Both the position numbers and the translations under genes were made by a program. From assembly GCF_001428865.1 (NCBI RefSeq), contig NZ_LMIV01000001.1:925776-989775 (forward strand): DNA of 64,000 bases, read 5' to 3'. Below the pieces are notes generated by a model. The model saw only the letters and a program-made list of their open reading frames with translations, was not told where the DNA came from and ran no database searches. Below are positions 18,299-28,571 of this stretch, in pieces. The stretch comes from Sphingomonas sp. Root241. Lineage in GTDB: Bacteria; Pseudomonadota; Alphaproteobacteria; Sphingomonadales; Sphingomonadaceae. Each line of letters starts with the position of its first letter. Positions within the stretch are counted from its first letter, which is position 1.

Positions 18299-18793
18299 GT
18301 GAATGCGAACCATGGTGCCGAAGCGATCGACTTCGCGCGGCGGATCGCCAGCGCCGAGCTTTCGCTGCAGTCGCGCATCGCGCATGGCGCGCTGCTGGCC
18401 GCCGCGCTGGCGATGACGATGGTGATCGTCGCGCTCTTGCTGACTGAACCGGGCCTGCCGCTGCGCACCTTGGCGGCGCTGGCAGTGCTGGCGATGATCG
18501 GCGCAACCTGGACCGGCTATGCGGCATGGGTGCTCACCCAGCGCCGCGTGCTGTTCGCCCGCCAGCGAGTCGTCGCCGGATGGCTCGCGCTGATCTTCAC
18601 CTCGGTGTTCACGGCCGGGGCATTCGCGATCGGGGCCGCGGCCGATGTGCCCACGGGCTTCGCCGCGGGCGGGCTGGGGCTGGCGCTCGTCGCCGGTTCC
18701 GGGCTGCTGCTAGCGCGCGCCCGCCAGCGTCTGGCGGTGCTCCTTGATCGCAGACGGGCGCTCGAAGCCCTTGGCGCAGGAGCCGCCCGATGA
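18299..18793 (+). CDS. Four-helix membrane protein coupled to the ECF sigma gene
   Basis: This 164-residue protein begins with GTG at 18299, one base after the sigma-factor stop codon (with AAGGAGA upstream). A cytoplasmic N-terminus of about 28 residues is followed by four predicted transmembrane helices at roughly residues 30-50, 55-80, 95-115 and 120-142, then a basic, alanine-rich tail. There is no zinc-anti-sigma HXXXCXXC motif. By position it is a candidate membrane-bound anti-sigma or signal relay for the ECF factor, but the sequence itself proves only that it is an integral membrane protein. Its stop overlaps the start of the next gene (ATGA). Confidence 0.75.
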   Translation: MNANHGAEAIDFARRIASAELSLQSRIAHGALLAAALAMTMVIVALLLTEPGLPLRTLAALAVLAMIGATWTGYAAWVLTQRRVLFARQRVVAGWLALIFTSVFTAGAFAIGAAADVPTGFAAGGLGLALVAGSGLLLARARQRLAVLLDRRRALEALGAGAAR

Positions 18794-20235
18794 TCGTGCG
18801 TCGCCTGCTCGCCGTCATGCTGACGGTCGCTGCGATGACCCTCGCGGGCCGGGCAGTTGCCCAGGCCGACCCGGCTATCGACCGGATCCATATCCGAGCG
18901 GTCGCCGTTCCGGATGGCCGCACGATGGAAATCACGACCGGCTATGTCAGCGTCCCCGAACAGCGCGGCGGCGCGAGCGCAAACCCTCGAAGGATCGAGC
19001 TGGCAGTCATTCGGCTGCGCTGGGCCGGAGGGGCGGGGAAGGCCGCTAACATGTTGCTCGCCGGAGGCCCCGGCGATTCGGGCACGCGGCTGTTATCTGG
19101 GTTGCCCGAGCGGCGGGCGGCCGCATTGCTCGATCTGATGGGCGACGACGTGGTCAGTTTCGATCAGCGCGGCACCGGCCGATCGCAGCCCAGCCTCGCG
19201 CTGCCGGATCCAATTCCCTTGCCCCTCGATGCACCCGGCTCGCCTGCAACATGGTTGCCGCTGATGGAGCGCGCTTCGCGCCTTGCCGCACAGCATTTCG
19301 CCGAGGCCGGCATTCGGCTCGCTTCCTACACGACAGTTGAAAACGCCGATGATGTCGACGCGGTCCGGCGCGCGTTCGGCTATTCCGGAATGAATCTCTG
19401 GGGTCGCAGCTATGGCTCGCACCTTGCGCTGGCGACGGCCCGGCGTCACCCTGCCGGCGTCGAGCGGTTGATCTTGGTCAGCCCGGAGGGCCCCGACCAT
19501 AGTTTCAAATTGCCCTTGCAGACCGATGCCGCGATCCGCCGCATCGGCGCGCGCGCGGGGGTTCCCGAGCTGCCGGAGACTATGCGTACGGTGATCGAGC
19601 GTCTCCGCAAGGCGCCGCTGACGCTGGATGTGGCCGGCCCCGGTGGTGCGGAACGCAAAATCGTGATCGGCGCGTTCGACCTGCAATGGATTACCGCACA
19701 GGCGCTCGGCGATCCGCGGGCGCTCGCCACCTTGCCCATCGCCTATCGCGAGATGGCGGCCGGCAATTTCAGCCGCATCAGCCCGCTCGCACTGGCCTCG
19801 CGTACGCAGTGGCGGCTCGGATCGGGGATGAAATATATGATGGATATCGCATCCGGCGCGAGCCCGCAGCGTCTCGAGCGGATTCGGCTGGAAGCGCGCG
19901 AGGCGCTGTTGGACGACGCGATGAATTTTCCGACGATCGACCTGCAATCGGCCTGGCCCGGCGCCGATCTCGGAGCCGAGTATCGCAGGCCGGTGCGCAG
20001 CGCCGTGCCGACGCTCATCCTCGTCGGCGATCTCGACGCGCGCACCCCGATCGAGAATGCCCGCGAGATCGCGGCGGAGCTGCCGCACGCCAAAGTGATC
20101 GTGCTCGAAAATGGCGCGCACCAGTTCGATCTGTTCGGCGACCCCGCCATCCAGCCGCTGCTCCGCGACTTCCTGCGCGACCGGGCGATCGGCGTGGACC
20201 GTGTCCGTCTGCCGGCGATACCGTTCCAGCGATGA
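18790..20235 (+). CDS. Secreted alpha/beta hydrolase, S33 peptidase-like
   Basis: This 481-residue protein has an N-terminal signal peptide (cleavage near AVAQA). The fold is marked by an oxyanion motif GGPGDSG, then DQRGTGRS and the nucleophile elbow GRSYGSH. The acid is in GDLDARTP and the catalytic histidine in NGAHQF, in the order of proline iminopeptidase and tripeptidyl-aminopeptidase-like S33 enzymes, including a C-terminal TAP-like segment. It probably removes N-terminal amino acids or small peptides in the periplasm. The ATG overlaps the stop of the membrane-protein gene by four bases, so translation is coupled. Substrate is unknown. Confidence 0.85.
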   Translation: MIVRRLLAVMLTVAAMTLAGRAVAQADPAIDRIHIRAVAVPDGRTMEITTGYVSVPEQRGGASANPRRIELAVIRLRWAGGAGKAANMLLAGGPGDSGTRLLSGLPERRAAALLDLMGDDVVSFDQRGTGRSQPSLALPDPIPLPLDAPGSPATWLPLMERASRLAAQHFAEAGIRLASYTTVENADDVDAVRRAFGYSGMNLWGRSYGSHLALATARRHPAGVERLILVSPEGPDHSFKLPLQTDAAIRRIGARAGVPELPETMRTVIERLRKAPLTLDVAGPGGAERKIVIGAFDLQWITAQALGDPRALATLPIAYREMAAGNFSRISPLALASRTQWRLGSGMKYMMDIASGASPQRLERIRLEAREALLDDAMNFPTIDLQSAWPGADLGAEYRRPVRSAVPTLILVGDLDARTPIENAREIAAELPHAKVIVLENGAHQFDLFGDPAIQPLLRDFLRDRAIGVDRVRLPAIPFQR

Positions 20236-20257
20236 GTCCGTTTCCCTGATAGCAAAA

Positions 20258-20324
20258 GGCACCGACTGGGGCATCGAGCCCCAGTCGGTGCCACCCACCC
20301 CAACCCCTCCCTGGAAGGGAGGGG
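20258..20324. repeat. Two adjacent strong palindromes downstream of the hydrolase
   Basis: A perfect 15-bp stem (GGCACCGACTGGGGC at 20258-20272, GCCCCAGTCGGTGCC at 20278-20292, five-base loop) is followed by an 8-bp stem (CCCCTCCC, 20304-20311; GGGAGGGG, 20317-20324). The first could terminate the sigma-hydrolase operon, although no T-run follows on the plus strand. On the minus strand four T residues do follow it. It may also be a dispersed palindromic element. Confidence 0.7.
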
Positions 20325-20403
20325 GAAGAGTTGAAATGCCGATAGCCCCCGGGGTTTCGCATCCCGGCTTTCGCCCGCACGACGCCGGCTGTAGAGCGGC
20401 CCC

Positions 20404-21249
20404 ATGACCTTCATGCTCGAACCTTTCGACCTCGATGTCTTTATCCGCGCCACGCTTGCCGAGGATCTCGGCGATGCCGGTGACATCACCTCCGCCGCCG
20501 TCATCCCCGCCGACGCGGTGTTCGAAGGCGTGATGGACAGCCGCGACGCGATCACCGTCGCCGGCCTGGGCCTGGCCGAAGCGTTCTTTCGCGCACTCGA
20601 TCCCGAGGTCGAGATCGAACGGCTGGTCGAGGACGGGCAGGGCGTCCCCGCCGGCACCGATCTGCTGCGCCTCCGCGGGCGGGCCCGCGCGATGCTCACT
20701 GCCGAGCGTTCTGCGCTCAACACCATCCAGCATCTGTCGGGGATCGCCACGCTGACGCGCCATTATGTCGATGCGATCCATGGCACCGGCGCAACTTTGC
20801 TCGACACCCGGAAAACCATTCCCGGCCTGCGCGTGCTCGAGAAATACGCCACGCGCATGGGCGGCGCGCAGAACCACCGCATGGGGCTGTGGGATGCGGC
20901 GATGATCAAGGACAATCATGTCGGCGTCGCCGGTTCGATCGGCGAGGCGGTTCGCCGGGCAGTCGATGCCGGGATCGCGCGGATCATCGTGGAGGTCGAC
21001 CGGATCGATCAGATCGCCCCGGCGCTCGACGCCGGCGCCACCCATCTGCTGCTCGACAATATGGGGCCGGATATGTTGCGCGATGCCGTGGCGCTGGTCG
21101 CCGGCCGCGTGCCCACCGAAGCATCGGGCGGCGTCCGCCTCGATACGATCCGCGCGATTGCCGAGACCGGCGTCACCTATGTCAGCGTCGGGCGTCTGAC
21201 CCAGTCCGCTCCCGCCGCCGATATCGGGCTCGATTTCACCGCCGCCTGA
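20404..21249 (+). CDS. nadC: Nicotinate-nucleotide pyrophosphorylase (carboxylating)
   Basis: This 281-residue enzyme of NAD synthesis converts quinolinate and PRPP to nicotinate mononucleotide, CO2 and PPi in the cytoplasm. The N-terminal sandwich carries EDLG.AGDITS. The barrel carries the family motifs AERSALNTIQHLSGIATLT, LDTRKTIPGLR, GGAQNHRMGLWDAAMIKDNH and EASGGV, containing the arginine, lysine and histidine residues that bind quinolinate and PRPP. Length is normal. The start ATG 20404 is followed by another in-frame ATG at 20413. No nadA or nadB is visible nearby. Confidence 0.96.
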   Translation: MTFMLEPFDLDVFIRATLAEDLGDAGDITSAAVIPADAVFEGVMDSRDAITVAGLGLAEAFFRALDPEVEIERLVEDGQGVPAGTDLLRLRGRARAMLTAERSALNTIQHLSGIATLTRHYVDAIHGTGATLLDTRKTIPGLRVLEKYATRMGGAQNHRMGLWDAAMIKDNHVGVAGSIGEAVRRAVDAGIARIIVEVDRIDQIAPALDAGATHLLLDNMGPDMLRDAVALVAGRVPTEASGGVRLDTIRAIAETGVTYVSVGRLTQSAPAADIGLDFTAA

Positions 21250-21264
21250 GCGGCCTTGCAAGAG

Positions 21265-21696
21265 TCAGCGCTGATCGATCGTCGCCGTCGCCGGGTGATG
21301 CTTGTCGAGATGCTTCTTGATGATCTTCAGGTTGCGCGAGTTCGAGCGGAAGAACAGGTCCGGGATCGCGCCGACCCAGGGGATCATGCCCAGCATCCAG
21401 TCGAACCCGACATTACCCGCCATCCGCGCGATCTGGGTCTTCGACATGCCGAGGTTGCGCGCCTCCCACGCCATATAGGCGCCCATCACGGCGGCGACCG
21501 TGGTGCCGATGCCGGGGACGAGATCGAGCACGACGTCGAGGCCGATCGGAAAGCGCGTGCCCGGAATGGTGAGGCTGCGTTCGAGCAGATGCTCCATCGC
21601 CTCGATCCGGCGGCGGACATGCGCGGGATCCTTGCCCAGCGGCAGGTTCTTCGCCGCCGCGGTCCATCCCGATGCCATTTGCTCCGTCTTCGCCAC
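21265..21696 (-). CDS. DUF4112 family membrane-associated protein
   Basis: This 143-residue protein matches the DUF4112 pattern as I know it: an amphipathic N-terminus, RRIEAMEHLLERS..IPGTRFPIGLD, then the hydrophobic block VVLDLVPGIGTTVAAVMGAYMAWEA. A second membrane-like segment is VGFDWMLGMIPWVGAIPDLFF, followed by a basic tail. The family has no established function. Its start lies four bases after the stop of the solute-binding protein gene upstream, so both are one transcript, and it converges with nadC with 15 bases between stops. Confidence 0.85.
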   Translation of the reverse strand: MAKTEQMASGWTAAAKNLPLGKDPAHVRRRIEAMEHLLERSLTIPGTRFPIGLDVVLDLVPGIGTTVAAVMGAYMAWEARNLGMSKTQIARMAGNVGFDWMLGMIPWVGAIPDLFFRSNSRNLKIIKKHLDKHHPATATIDQR

Positions 21697-21699
21697 AGC

Positions 21700-23157
21700 C
21701 TACTCCGTCTCGTTTCGCAGGTGGTTCAACGGGTGCCATGCCCGCGTGTTCCGCTGCCAGGCGTCGAGCCGCAGCGCGACGAGCGACCAACGTAGGGGTT
21801 GGGCGATTGGAATATAAGAGGAATCCGCGGTGAGCGCGGCGTCGGCCTCGGCGATGCGCTGCGCGCGGGCGGCGAGGTCCGGGGCTTCGCGAGCGGCGTC
21901 GATCAGTGCTTTGGCCTGGTCGGAACAGGCGATGCAGGCGGTGTGCAGGAACCAGCGGCCGCTGTCGTAGGGCGCGACTGCGTCGATCAGCCGCAGGTCC
22001 GCCGGATCGCCGAGCCCCACGCGCTGGGGCTCGATACCGATCCGCCGCATCGCCAGCGCCAGATGTGCCCAGACCAGGGTCGCGCCGGGGCCGGGAGGCA
22101 ATGCGATGCGCAGCGTCAACGGTTCCGGATGCTGCTGTCGCCAGGCGAGCACCCGCGCGCGGGCCGTCTCGCGACGCGCCTCGATCGGCAGGGTCCACCA
22201 GCCGGGCTGGGCAGGGGGCGCGGCCGAATCGATCTTGCTCGGCAACAGCGTTTCCATCGGCGCCCAATCGGCGTCGAGCTGCTGGGCCAGCGTGGCGCGA
22301 TCGATCGCCATCGCGATCGCCGCGCGGTTCGCTGGGTCGGCCAGGAAATCGCGGCGATGGGTCACGGCGAGCCCGAACAGCCCGATCGCATGGTCCACCT
22401 GGAGGTTGGCCGGCGCGATCTTGGCCGGCTCGAGGAGCGGCCAGTCGGCAAAGGTGCCGCCGAGGATCATGTCGGACTCGCCCGCTTTGAAGCGCGCGAG
22501 CGCCAGCGCGGCGCGCTCGCCATAGAGCTGTACGGTTTCCTCCGGCTCGGGCGTGGCATTGTCCTGCCGGGCCGGATCGGGCGTGGGGCGCAGCAGGAAG
22601 CCGTGCGCGATCTTCCGGGCGAGGAACGGGCCGCTGCCGTCGAGCGTGCCGGTGCGGAACACCGCCAGTTCGGGCTGGGCGAACAGCTTGAGCAGGTCGG
22701 GCCGGGGCCGCTTCAGCCGCACCTCGATCACGGTTGGAGTCATCTCGACGATCTCGTCGATCACGGCGAGGAACGGCGCCAGCGGGTTGCGGCCATCGGG
22801 CGCGGCGGCGCGGCGCAAGACCCGGATCACCTGCGCCGCGGTGACCGGAGCGCCGTCCGGCCAATAGGCCTCGCGCAGACGGAAGATGTAGCTGCGTCCG
22901 TCGTCGATGACGATCCAGCGCTCGGCGAGCCCCGGCTCGATCTGGCCGCTCGCATCGAACCGCACCAGCCCCTGTGCGGTCGCACCCATCAGCACGCGCT
23001 CGGCCGGATCGATCGGCCCGGCGCTCGGATCGGCGAGCCGCGCCTCGCCGCCAATGGCGCTCACCACCACCGGCGCATCGTCCTTGCGCTGCCCGCCGCC
23101 GCACCCGCCGGTCGCCAGCGCCAGGGCAAGCAAAACGGGTAAGGCAAAGCGATTCAT
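21700..23157 (-). CDS. Family-5 extracellular solute-binding lipoprotein
   Basis: This 485-residue protein has a lipoprotein signal ending LALATGGC, with the cysteine as the acylation site. The body follows the SBP_bac_5 layout of peptide and nickel ABC binding proteins: GLVRFDASGQIEPGLAERWIV..DGRSYIFRLREAYWPDGAPVTAAQV, central RPDLLKLFAQPELAVFRTG, and AIAMAIDRATLAQQL. No permease or ATPase genes accompany it, so it is an orphan binding protein whose transporter, if any, lies elsewhere. ATG 23157 is preferred over the in-frame GTG at 23172 because of its ribosome site and the length of the signal peptide. Confidence 0.87.
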   Translation of the reverse strand: MNRFALPVLLALALATGGCGGGQRKDDAPVVVSAIGGEARLADPSAGPIDPAERVLMGATAQGLVRFDASGQIEPGLAERWIVIDDGRSYIFRLREAYWPDGAPVTAAQVIRVLRRAAAPDGRNPLAPFLAVIDEIVEMTPTVIEVRLKRPRPDLLKLFAQPELAVFRTGTLDGSGPFLARKIAHGFLLRPTPDPARQDNATPEPEETVQLYGERAALALARFKAGESDMILGGTFADWPLLEPAKIAPANLQVDHAIGLFGLAVTHRRDFLADPANRAAIAMAIDRATLAQQLDADWAPMETLLPSKIDSAAPPAQPGWWTLPIEARRETARARVLAWRQQHPEPLTLRIALPPGPGATLVWAHLALAMRRIGIEPQRVGLGDPADLRLIDAVAPYDSGRWFLHTACIACSDQAKALIDAAREAPDLAARAQRIAEADAALTADSSYIPIAQPLRWSLVALRLDAWQRNTRAWHPLNHLRNETE

Positions 23158-23339
23158 GCGGGGTTCCACCAATGGGACACAGCGCGGGTGTATGGCTCAG
23201 GCCGCATGCTGCCAACCCCCTGCCGATCCTCCTGCCGGGCCGCGCAAATGCTCCGTTCGCCGCGTTGCAGCGGATCTAGGGGAACCGGGCTCGAAGTCGA
23301 AAGTTTTTCCGCTTGTCCCCCCAACCGAGGAGTATTTCG

Positions 23340-23573
23340 ATGGCGCGTATCCTGGGAAAAGTCGCGACCGCGATGGCCGCACTCTCGCTGGCGGCTACGC
23401 CGGCGATCGCCGCACAAGGCTCTGCCTCCAAGCTCTCGCTGCGTGCCTCGACCGATGCGGAGAATGAATCGGACCTCGCAGGTGCGCCGATCATCGCGAT
23501 CATCGGCGTGGCGGCGATCGTCGCCGGCGGCATCATCATCGCCACCGACGACGACGATCCCGACAGCCCCTGA
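23340..23573 (+). CDS. Small exported membrane protein with acidic tail
   Basis: This 77-residue protein has a perfect ribosome site (GAGGAG, seven bases before ATG 23340). Residues 1-24 form a signal peptide (cleavage near AIAAQ). Residues about 48-68 are a hydrophobic helix (APIIAIIGVAAIVAGGIIIA), followed by TDDDDPDSP. Similar tiny proteins with a late hydrophobic helix and aspartate-rich end are common in sphingomonads and have no known function. It sits alone between the divergently transcribed solute-binding protein gene and tRNA-Leu. Confidence 0.75.
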   Translation: MARILGKVATAMAALSLAATPAIAAQGSASKLSLRASTDAENESDLAGAPIIAIIGVAAIVAGGIIIATDDDDPDSP

Positions 23574-23579
23574 TCGGTT

Positions 23580-23666
23580 TGGTGCGGACGGCGGGACTCG
23601 AACCCGCACGCCCCGAGGGGCAGAAGATTTTAAGTCTCCGGCGTCTACCGGTTCCGCCACGTCCGC
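23580..23666 (-). tRNA. tRNA-Leu(UAA)
   Basis: A complete class II tRNA of 87 bases on the minus strand has a seven-pair acceptor stem (GCGGACG/CGTCCGC), discriminator A and an encoded CCA. The anticodon loop is CTTAAAA with anticodon TAA, there is a long variable arm (TGCCCCTCGGGGCGT), and the T-arm is GCGGG TTCGAGT CCCGC. Confidence 0.96.
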
Positions 23667-23687
23667 ACGTACCTTCTTGCCAAGCGC

Positions 23688-23722
23688 ATGAGGCCGAAAC
23701 CGTCAAGCGGTTCCGGCCTCAT
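23688..23722 (-). terminator. Likely terminator of ihfB
   Basis: A 15-bp stem with one mismatch (23688-23702 with 23708-23722) and a five-base loop lies just after the ihfB stop on the minus strand. A clear T-run is absent, so efficiency is uncertain. Confidence 0.6.
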
Positions 23723-23749
23723 CTGCGTTCTGGAAGGCGTTGATCGGGG

Positions 23750-24028
23750 TCAGACGTTGAGGCGAACCCGCATTTCCTTGCCCGGCTTGAAATAGGGCAC
23801 GCGCTTGGGCGCGACTTCCACGGTTTCGCCGGTGCGCGGGTTGCGGCCGGTGCGGCCGTCGCGGGCGCGGGTGGAGAAGGCGCCGAAGCCGCGAAGCTCG
23901 ACGCGGCCGTCTTCGGTGAGGCGGCCGACGATCTCGTCGAAGAAGACGGAGACGATCTTCTCGACCTCGCGTGCCGATAGGCCGGGATTTTCGTCGACCA
24001 GCAGTTGCACGAGTTCCGAACGGATCAT
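23750..24028 (-). CDS. ihfB: Integration host factor subunit beta
   Basis: This 92-residue DNA-bending protein pairs with IHF-alpha to form the nucleoid-associated heterodimer. It has the full HU/IHF fold: [32 protein letters not shown], then [24 protein letters not shown], the arm and signature that bind the minor groove, and [11 protein letters not shown]. The start ATG 24028 has GGGAGGGTG upstream. Seven extra in-frame codons upstream are not needed. It follows rpsA on the minus strand, the usual proteobacterial order. Confidence 0.96.
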   Translation of the reverse strand: MIRSELVQLLVDENPGLSAREVEKIVSVFFDEIVGRLTEDGRVELRGFGAFSTRARDGRTGRNPRTGETVEVAPKRVPYFKPGKEMRVRLNV

Positions 24029-24162
24029 CCGCACCCTCCCTTGGCACACATGGACTGCGGTTAGTCTGCCGCGGCTACCCTACCGGGTTGCTCTAGCGCC
24101 CTTATGCAACCTGCATCAACCCGAAGATTATCAGTTTAGGGCATTTATTTCAGGAAATGAGG

Positions 24163-24188
24163 GGGGAAGCGGCCGAAACCGCTTCCCC
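24163..24188 (-). terminator. Likely terminator of rpsA
   Basis: A perfect 10-bp stem, GGGGAAGCGG (24163-24172) with CCGCTTCCCC (24179-24188) and a six-base loop, lies nine bases after the rpsA stop codon. On the minus strand it is followed by CCTCATTTCC, a weak U-tract. Confidence 0.65.
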
Positions 24189-24196
24189 AGCCTGCA

Positions 24197-25909
<1,713 letters not shown>

Positions 25910-26223
25910 AAGAGGATCAGTTCCTGGTTCACGTTTTCCGGCCAGCCGGTTGAATCCGGCGGTCTTGAAAGGCCGAAATTGCCGCGGCGGCCGAATGCCG
26001 GTCGCGGCATCCGTGCGGACGAAAACAGGCGGAGGACCAGACGCGACAGAGTGCGAAAAGGGCGCGCGAGACTCGTGTCCACGCGCCAAACCTCCGCGAG
26101 CAAACGCCCGCAGGACGCGCGCCCCTTAGCGGAAGTGGGCCCGAGAGGCAAGCTGCGCGGCCGGGCATTGCGGTGGCGCGCCCATCATGTCAGGGCCGCG
26201 CCCACCCAGAAGAAGAAAGCGCC

Positions 26224-26502
26224 ATGGAATACGTCAACCAGACCTTCGAATCGACCACCGTTTCGCTGGACGGCAACAGCTATACCGGCTGCTCGTTCCG
26301 CGACGTCATCTTCGTCTATGCCGGCGGGCCGCTGGAGATGGAGAATTGCGCGATGGACCGATTCTCGTTCCAGTTCGACGGCGATCTCTCGCGCGGTCTG
26401 TTCACATTATACCAATTGTTCGGCACCGAAGGGATGCTCACCATCCTGCGCGGCTTCACCCAGCCGGGTGAAGGCGGCGAAATCACCTTGCCGGTCGGCT
26501 GA
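26224..26502 (+). CDS. Conserved hypothetical small protein between cmk and rpsA
   Basis: This 92-residue protein has no signal peptide and looks cytoplasmic, rich in aromatic and beta-forming residues (YVNQTFESTTVSLDGNSYTG, CSFRDVIFVYAGGP, CAMDRFSFQFDG). Two short C-x-F/M-D/R motifs hint at a small beta-helical or beta-sandwich repeat, but I recognise no family. ATG 26224 has AAGAAGAAAG upstream. It is on the plus strand, divergent from rpsA and ending two bases from the cmk stop, so it breaks an otherwise conserved operon order. Expression would need its own promoter in the 26,000-26,200 region shared with rpsA. Confidence 0.7.
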   Translation: MEYVNQTFESTTVSLDGNSYTGCSFRDVIFVYAGGPLEMENCAMDRFSFQFDGDLSRGLFTLYQLFGTEGMLTILRGFTQPGEGGEITLPVG

Positions 26503-26504
26503 GC

Positions 26505-27137
26505 TCAGTTCGGGGCGGCGCGGGTTCGCGCCTCGACCAGGGCGATCGCGCGCTGGATGGCAGCGTCGATCGACAGGAAGCTGGTGTCGAGCACCACCGC
26601 GTCCTCGGCCTGCCGCATGGGCGCTTCGGAACGGTGCGAGTCGCGCTCGTCGCGGGCACGGATATCGGCCAGCACTCTGTCGAGGCTGGTATTGGCGCCC
26701 TGCTTGCGCAACTCGAGGTGCCGGCGCTGCGCGCGGATCGTGGGGGTCGCCTTGACGAACAGCTTCACGTCGGCGTCGGGTGCGATCACCGTGCCGATGT
26801 CGCGCCCGTCGAGCACCGCACCGCCCGGCTGCTGCGCGAACTTGCGCTGGTGATCGAGCAAGGCCGCGCGCACGGGCGGGTGGGCGGAAACCACCGACGC
26901 CACCTTGCCGACCTCGTCGGTGCGCAGCCAGGGATCGTCGAGCAGCCCGGCCTCGAAACCGCAGGACGCGACTGCATCGGCTGCCGAAGCCGGATCGAGC
27001 CCCCCGCGCAACACCGTTGCCGCTACCGCGCGATAGAGCAGGCCGGTATCGAGATGCGGCAACCCGTAATGCCGCGCGAGCGCGCGGGCGATGGTGCCCT
27101 TGCCCGAGGCGGCGGGTCCGTCGACGGCGATGATCAT
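26505..27137 (-). CDS. cmk: Cytidylate kinase
   Basis: This 210-residue enzyme phosphorylates CMP and dCMP using ATP. It shows P-loop GPAASGKGT, the [11 protein letters not shown] motif, [21 protein letters not shown] (nucleotide-monophosphate binding) and the lid RDERDSHR. Normal length. Two starts are possible: ATG 27137 (MIIAVDG) or GTG 27146, which overlaps the last base of the aroA stop. Either way it is translated with aroA from one transcript. Confidence 0.96.
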   Translation of the reverse strand: MIIAVDGPAASGKGTIARALARHYGLPHLDTGLLYRAVAATVLRGGLDPASAADAVASCGFEAGLLDDPWLRTDEVGKVASVVSAHPPVRAALLDHQRKFAQQPGGAVLDGRDIGTVIAPDADVKLFVKATPTIRAQRRHLELRKQGANTSLDRVLADIRARDERDSHRSEAPMRQAEDAVVLDTSFLSIDAAIQRAIALVEARTRAAPN

Positions 27138-27145
27138 GCTACGCA

Positions 27146-28471
27146 CTACTGCCCAAGAGCCTCGAGAGTCTGGAAGAAATCGGGATAGCTGGTCGCGACC
27201 GGGCCGACATCGTCGATCGTGATCGGCTGGGCCGCGCCCAGCCCGGCGACGGTCATGCTCATCGCGATGCGGTGATCGAGCTTCGAGGCGACCTGTGCAT
27301 TGCCGGGCAGCGGATCGCCGCCCGAACCCTCGATCGCCAGCCCGTCCTCATGCTCTTCGGTGCGCACGCCTGCGGCTTCGAGCGCGGTGCGCATCGTTGC
27401 GATCCTGTCCGATTCCTTGACGCGCAGCTCGTGCGCCCCGCGCGCCACGGTGCGACCCTGCGCGAACGACGCCGCCACGAACAGGATCGGATATTCGTCG
27501 ATCATGCTCGGCGCGAGCTCGGGCGGCACTTCGATCGCGCTGAGCGGCGCATGGCGAACGCGCAGGTCGGCGACCGCTTCGCCGCCCACTTCGCGCGCGT
27601 CCACTTCGACGATGTCGGCGCCCATCAGCTTGAGCGCAGTGATCAGCCCGGTGCGCGTGGGGTTCATGCAGACGTTGCGGATCAGAATTTCCGAGCCCGG
27701 AACGATCGACGCCGCGACCATCCAGAAACCCGCCGAGGAGGGATCGCCCGGTACCATGATGTACTGGGGCTTGAGCTCGGCCTCGCCGGTGATCGAGATG
27801 ATCTTGCCGTTCGGGCCATCGTCTACCGTGAGTTCCGCACCGAATCCGCGCAGCATCCGCTCGCTATGGTCTCGCGTCGGCACCGGCTCGATAACCCGAG
27901 TGATTCCCGGCGTGTTGAGTCCGGCGAGCAGCACTGCCGACTTCACCTGCGCCGAGGCGACGGGAAGCGTGTATTCGATCGGCACCGCCGGATTGATACC
28001 GCGCACCATCAGCGGCAGGCGCCCGCCGGGCGACGAGGTGATGTCCGCGCCCATCCGCGACAGCGGCTCGATCACGCGCCCCATCGGGCGGCCCGACAGC
28101 GAGGCGTCGCCGGTGAAGGTCGCAGTGATCGCGTGGCTCGCGACGAGTCCCATCAGCAGCCGGGTAGAAGTGCCCGAATTGCCCATGTCGAGCGCTGCCT
28201 GCGGCTGAAGCAGCCCGCCAACGCCGACCCCGCGTACGCGCCAGATGCCGTCAGGCCCACGCTCGATATCCGCGCCCATCGCCCGCATCGCGGCGGCGGT
28301 GGCCAGCACATCCTCGCCCTCGAGCAGCCCTTCGATTCGGCTCTCGCCGACCGCAAGCGCCGAAAACATCAGCGAGCGATGGCTGATCGACTTGTCGCCG
28401 GGGACGGTGACGGTGCCGCGCAGCGGACCGCGGGCGGAAACGGCGAAGGGGCGGGGCGGGGCGTGCGACAT
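27146..28471 (-). CDS. aroA: 3-phosphoshikimate 1-carboxyvinyltransferase (EPSP synthase, class II motifs)
   Basis: This 441-residue shikimate-pathway enzyme joins shikimate 3-phosphate and PEP. Motifs in order are [66 protein letters not shown] and RVKESDR. The set GDKS, SAQVK, RDHSE and NPTR corresponds to the sequence signature used to define class II (CP4-like) enzymes. At the position equivalent to E. coli Gly96, this protein keeps glycine (GNSGT), whereas CP4 has alanine. It is the first gene of the aroA-cmk pair and is divergent from the FYDLN protein gene. Confidence 0.97.
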   Translation of the reverse strand: MSHAPPRPFAVSARGPLRGTVTVPGDKSISHRSLMFSALAVGESRIEGLLEGEDVLATAAAMRAMGADIERGPDGIWRVRGVGVGGLLQPQAALDMGNSGTSTRLLMGLVASHAITATFTGDASLSGRPMGRVIEPLSRMGADITSSPGGRLPLMVRGINPAVPIEYTLPVASAQVKSAVLLAGLNTPGITRVIEPVPTRDHSERMLRGFGAELTVDDGPNGKIISITGEAELKPQYIMVPGDPSSAGFWMVAASIVPGSEILIRNVCMNPTRTGLITALKLMGADIVEVDAREVGGEAVADLRVRHAPLSAIEVPPELAPSMIDEYPILFVAASFAQGRTVARGAHELRVKESDRIATMRTALEAAGVRTEEHEDGLAIEGSGGDPLPGNAQVASKLDHRIAMSMTVAGLGAAQPITIDDVGPVATSYPDFFQTLEALGQ

Positions 28472-28571
28472 TGCGCGCGGCTTTGACAGCCGCCTTGCGT
28501 CATGGCAAGGCGCCCACCACTTTCCGGGTCACACCCGAAATCTCGATATTTTGAAAGGCAAGAGGCAACAC

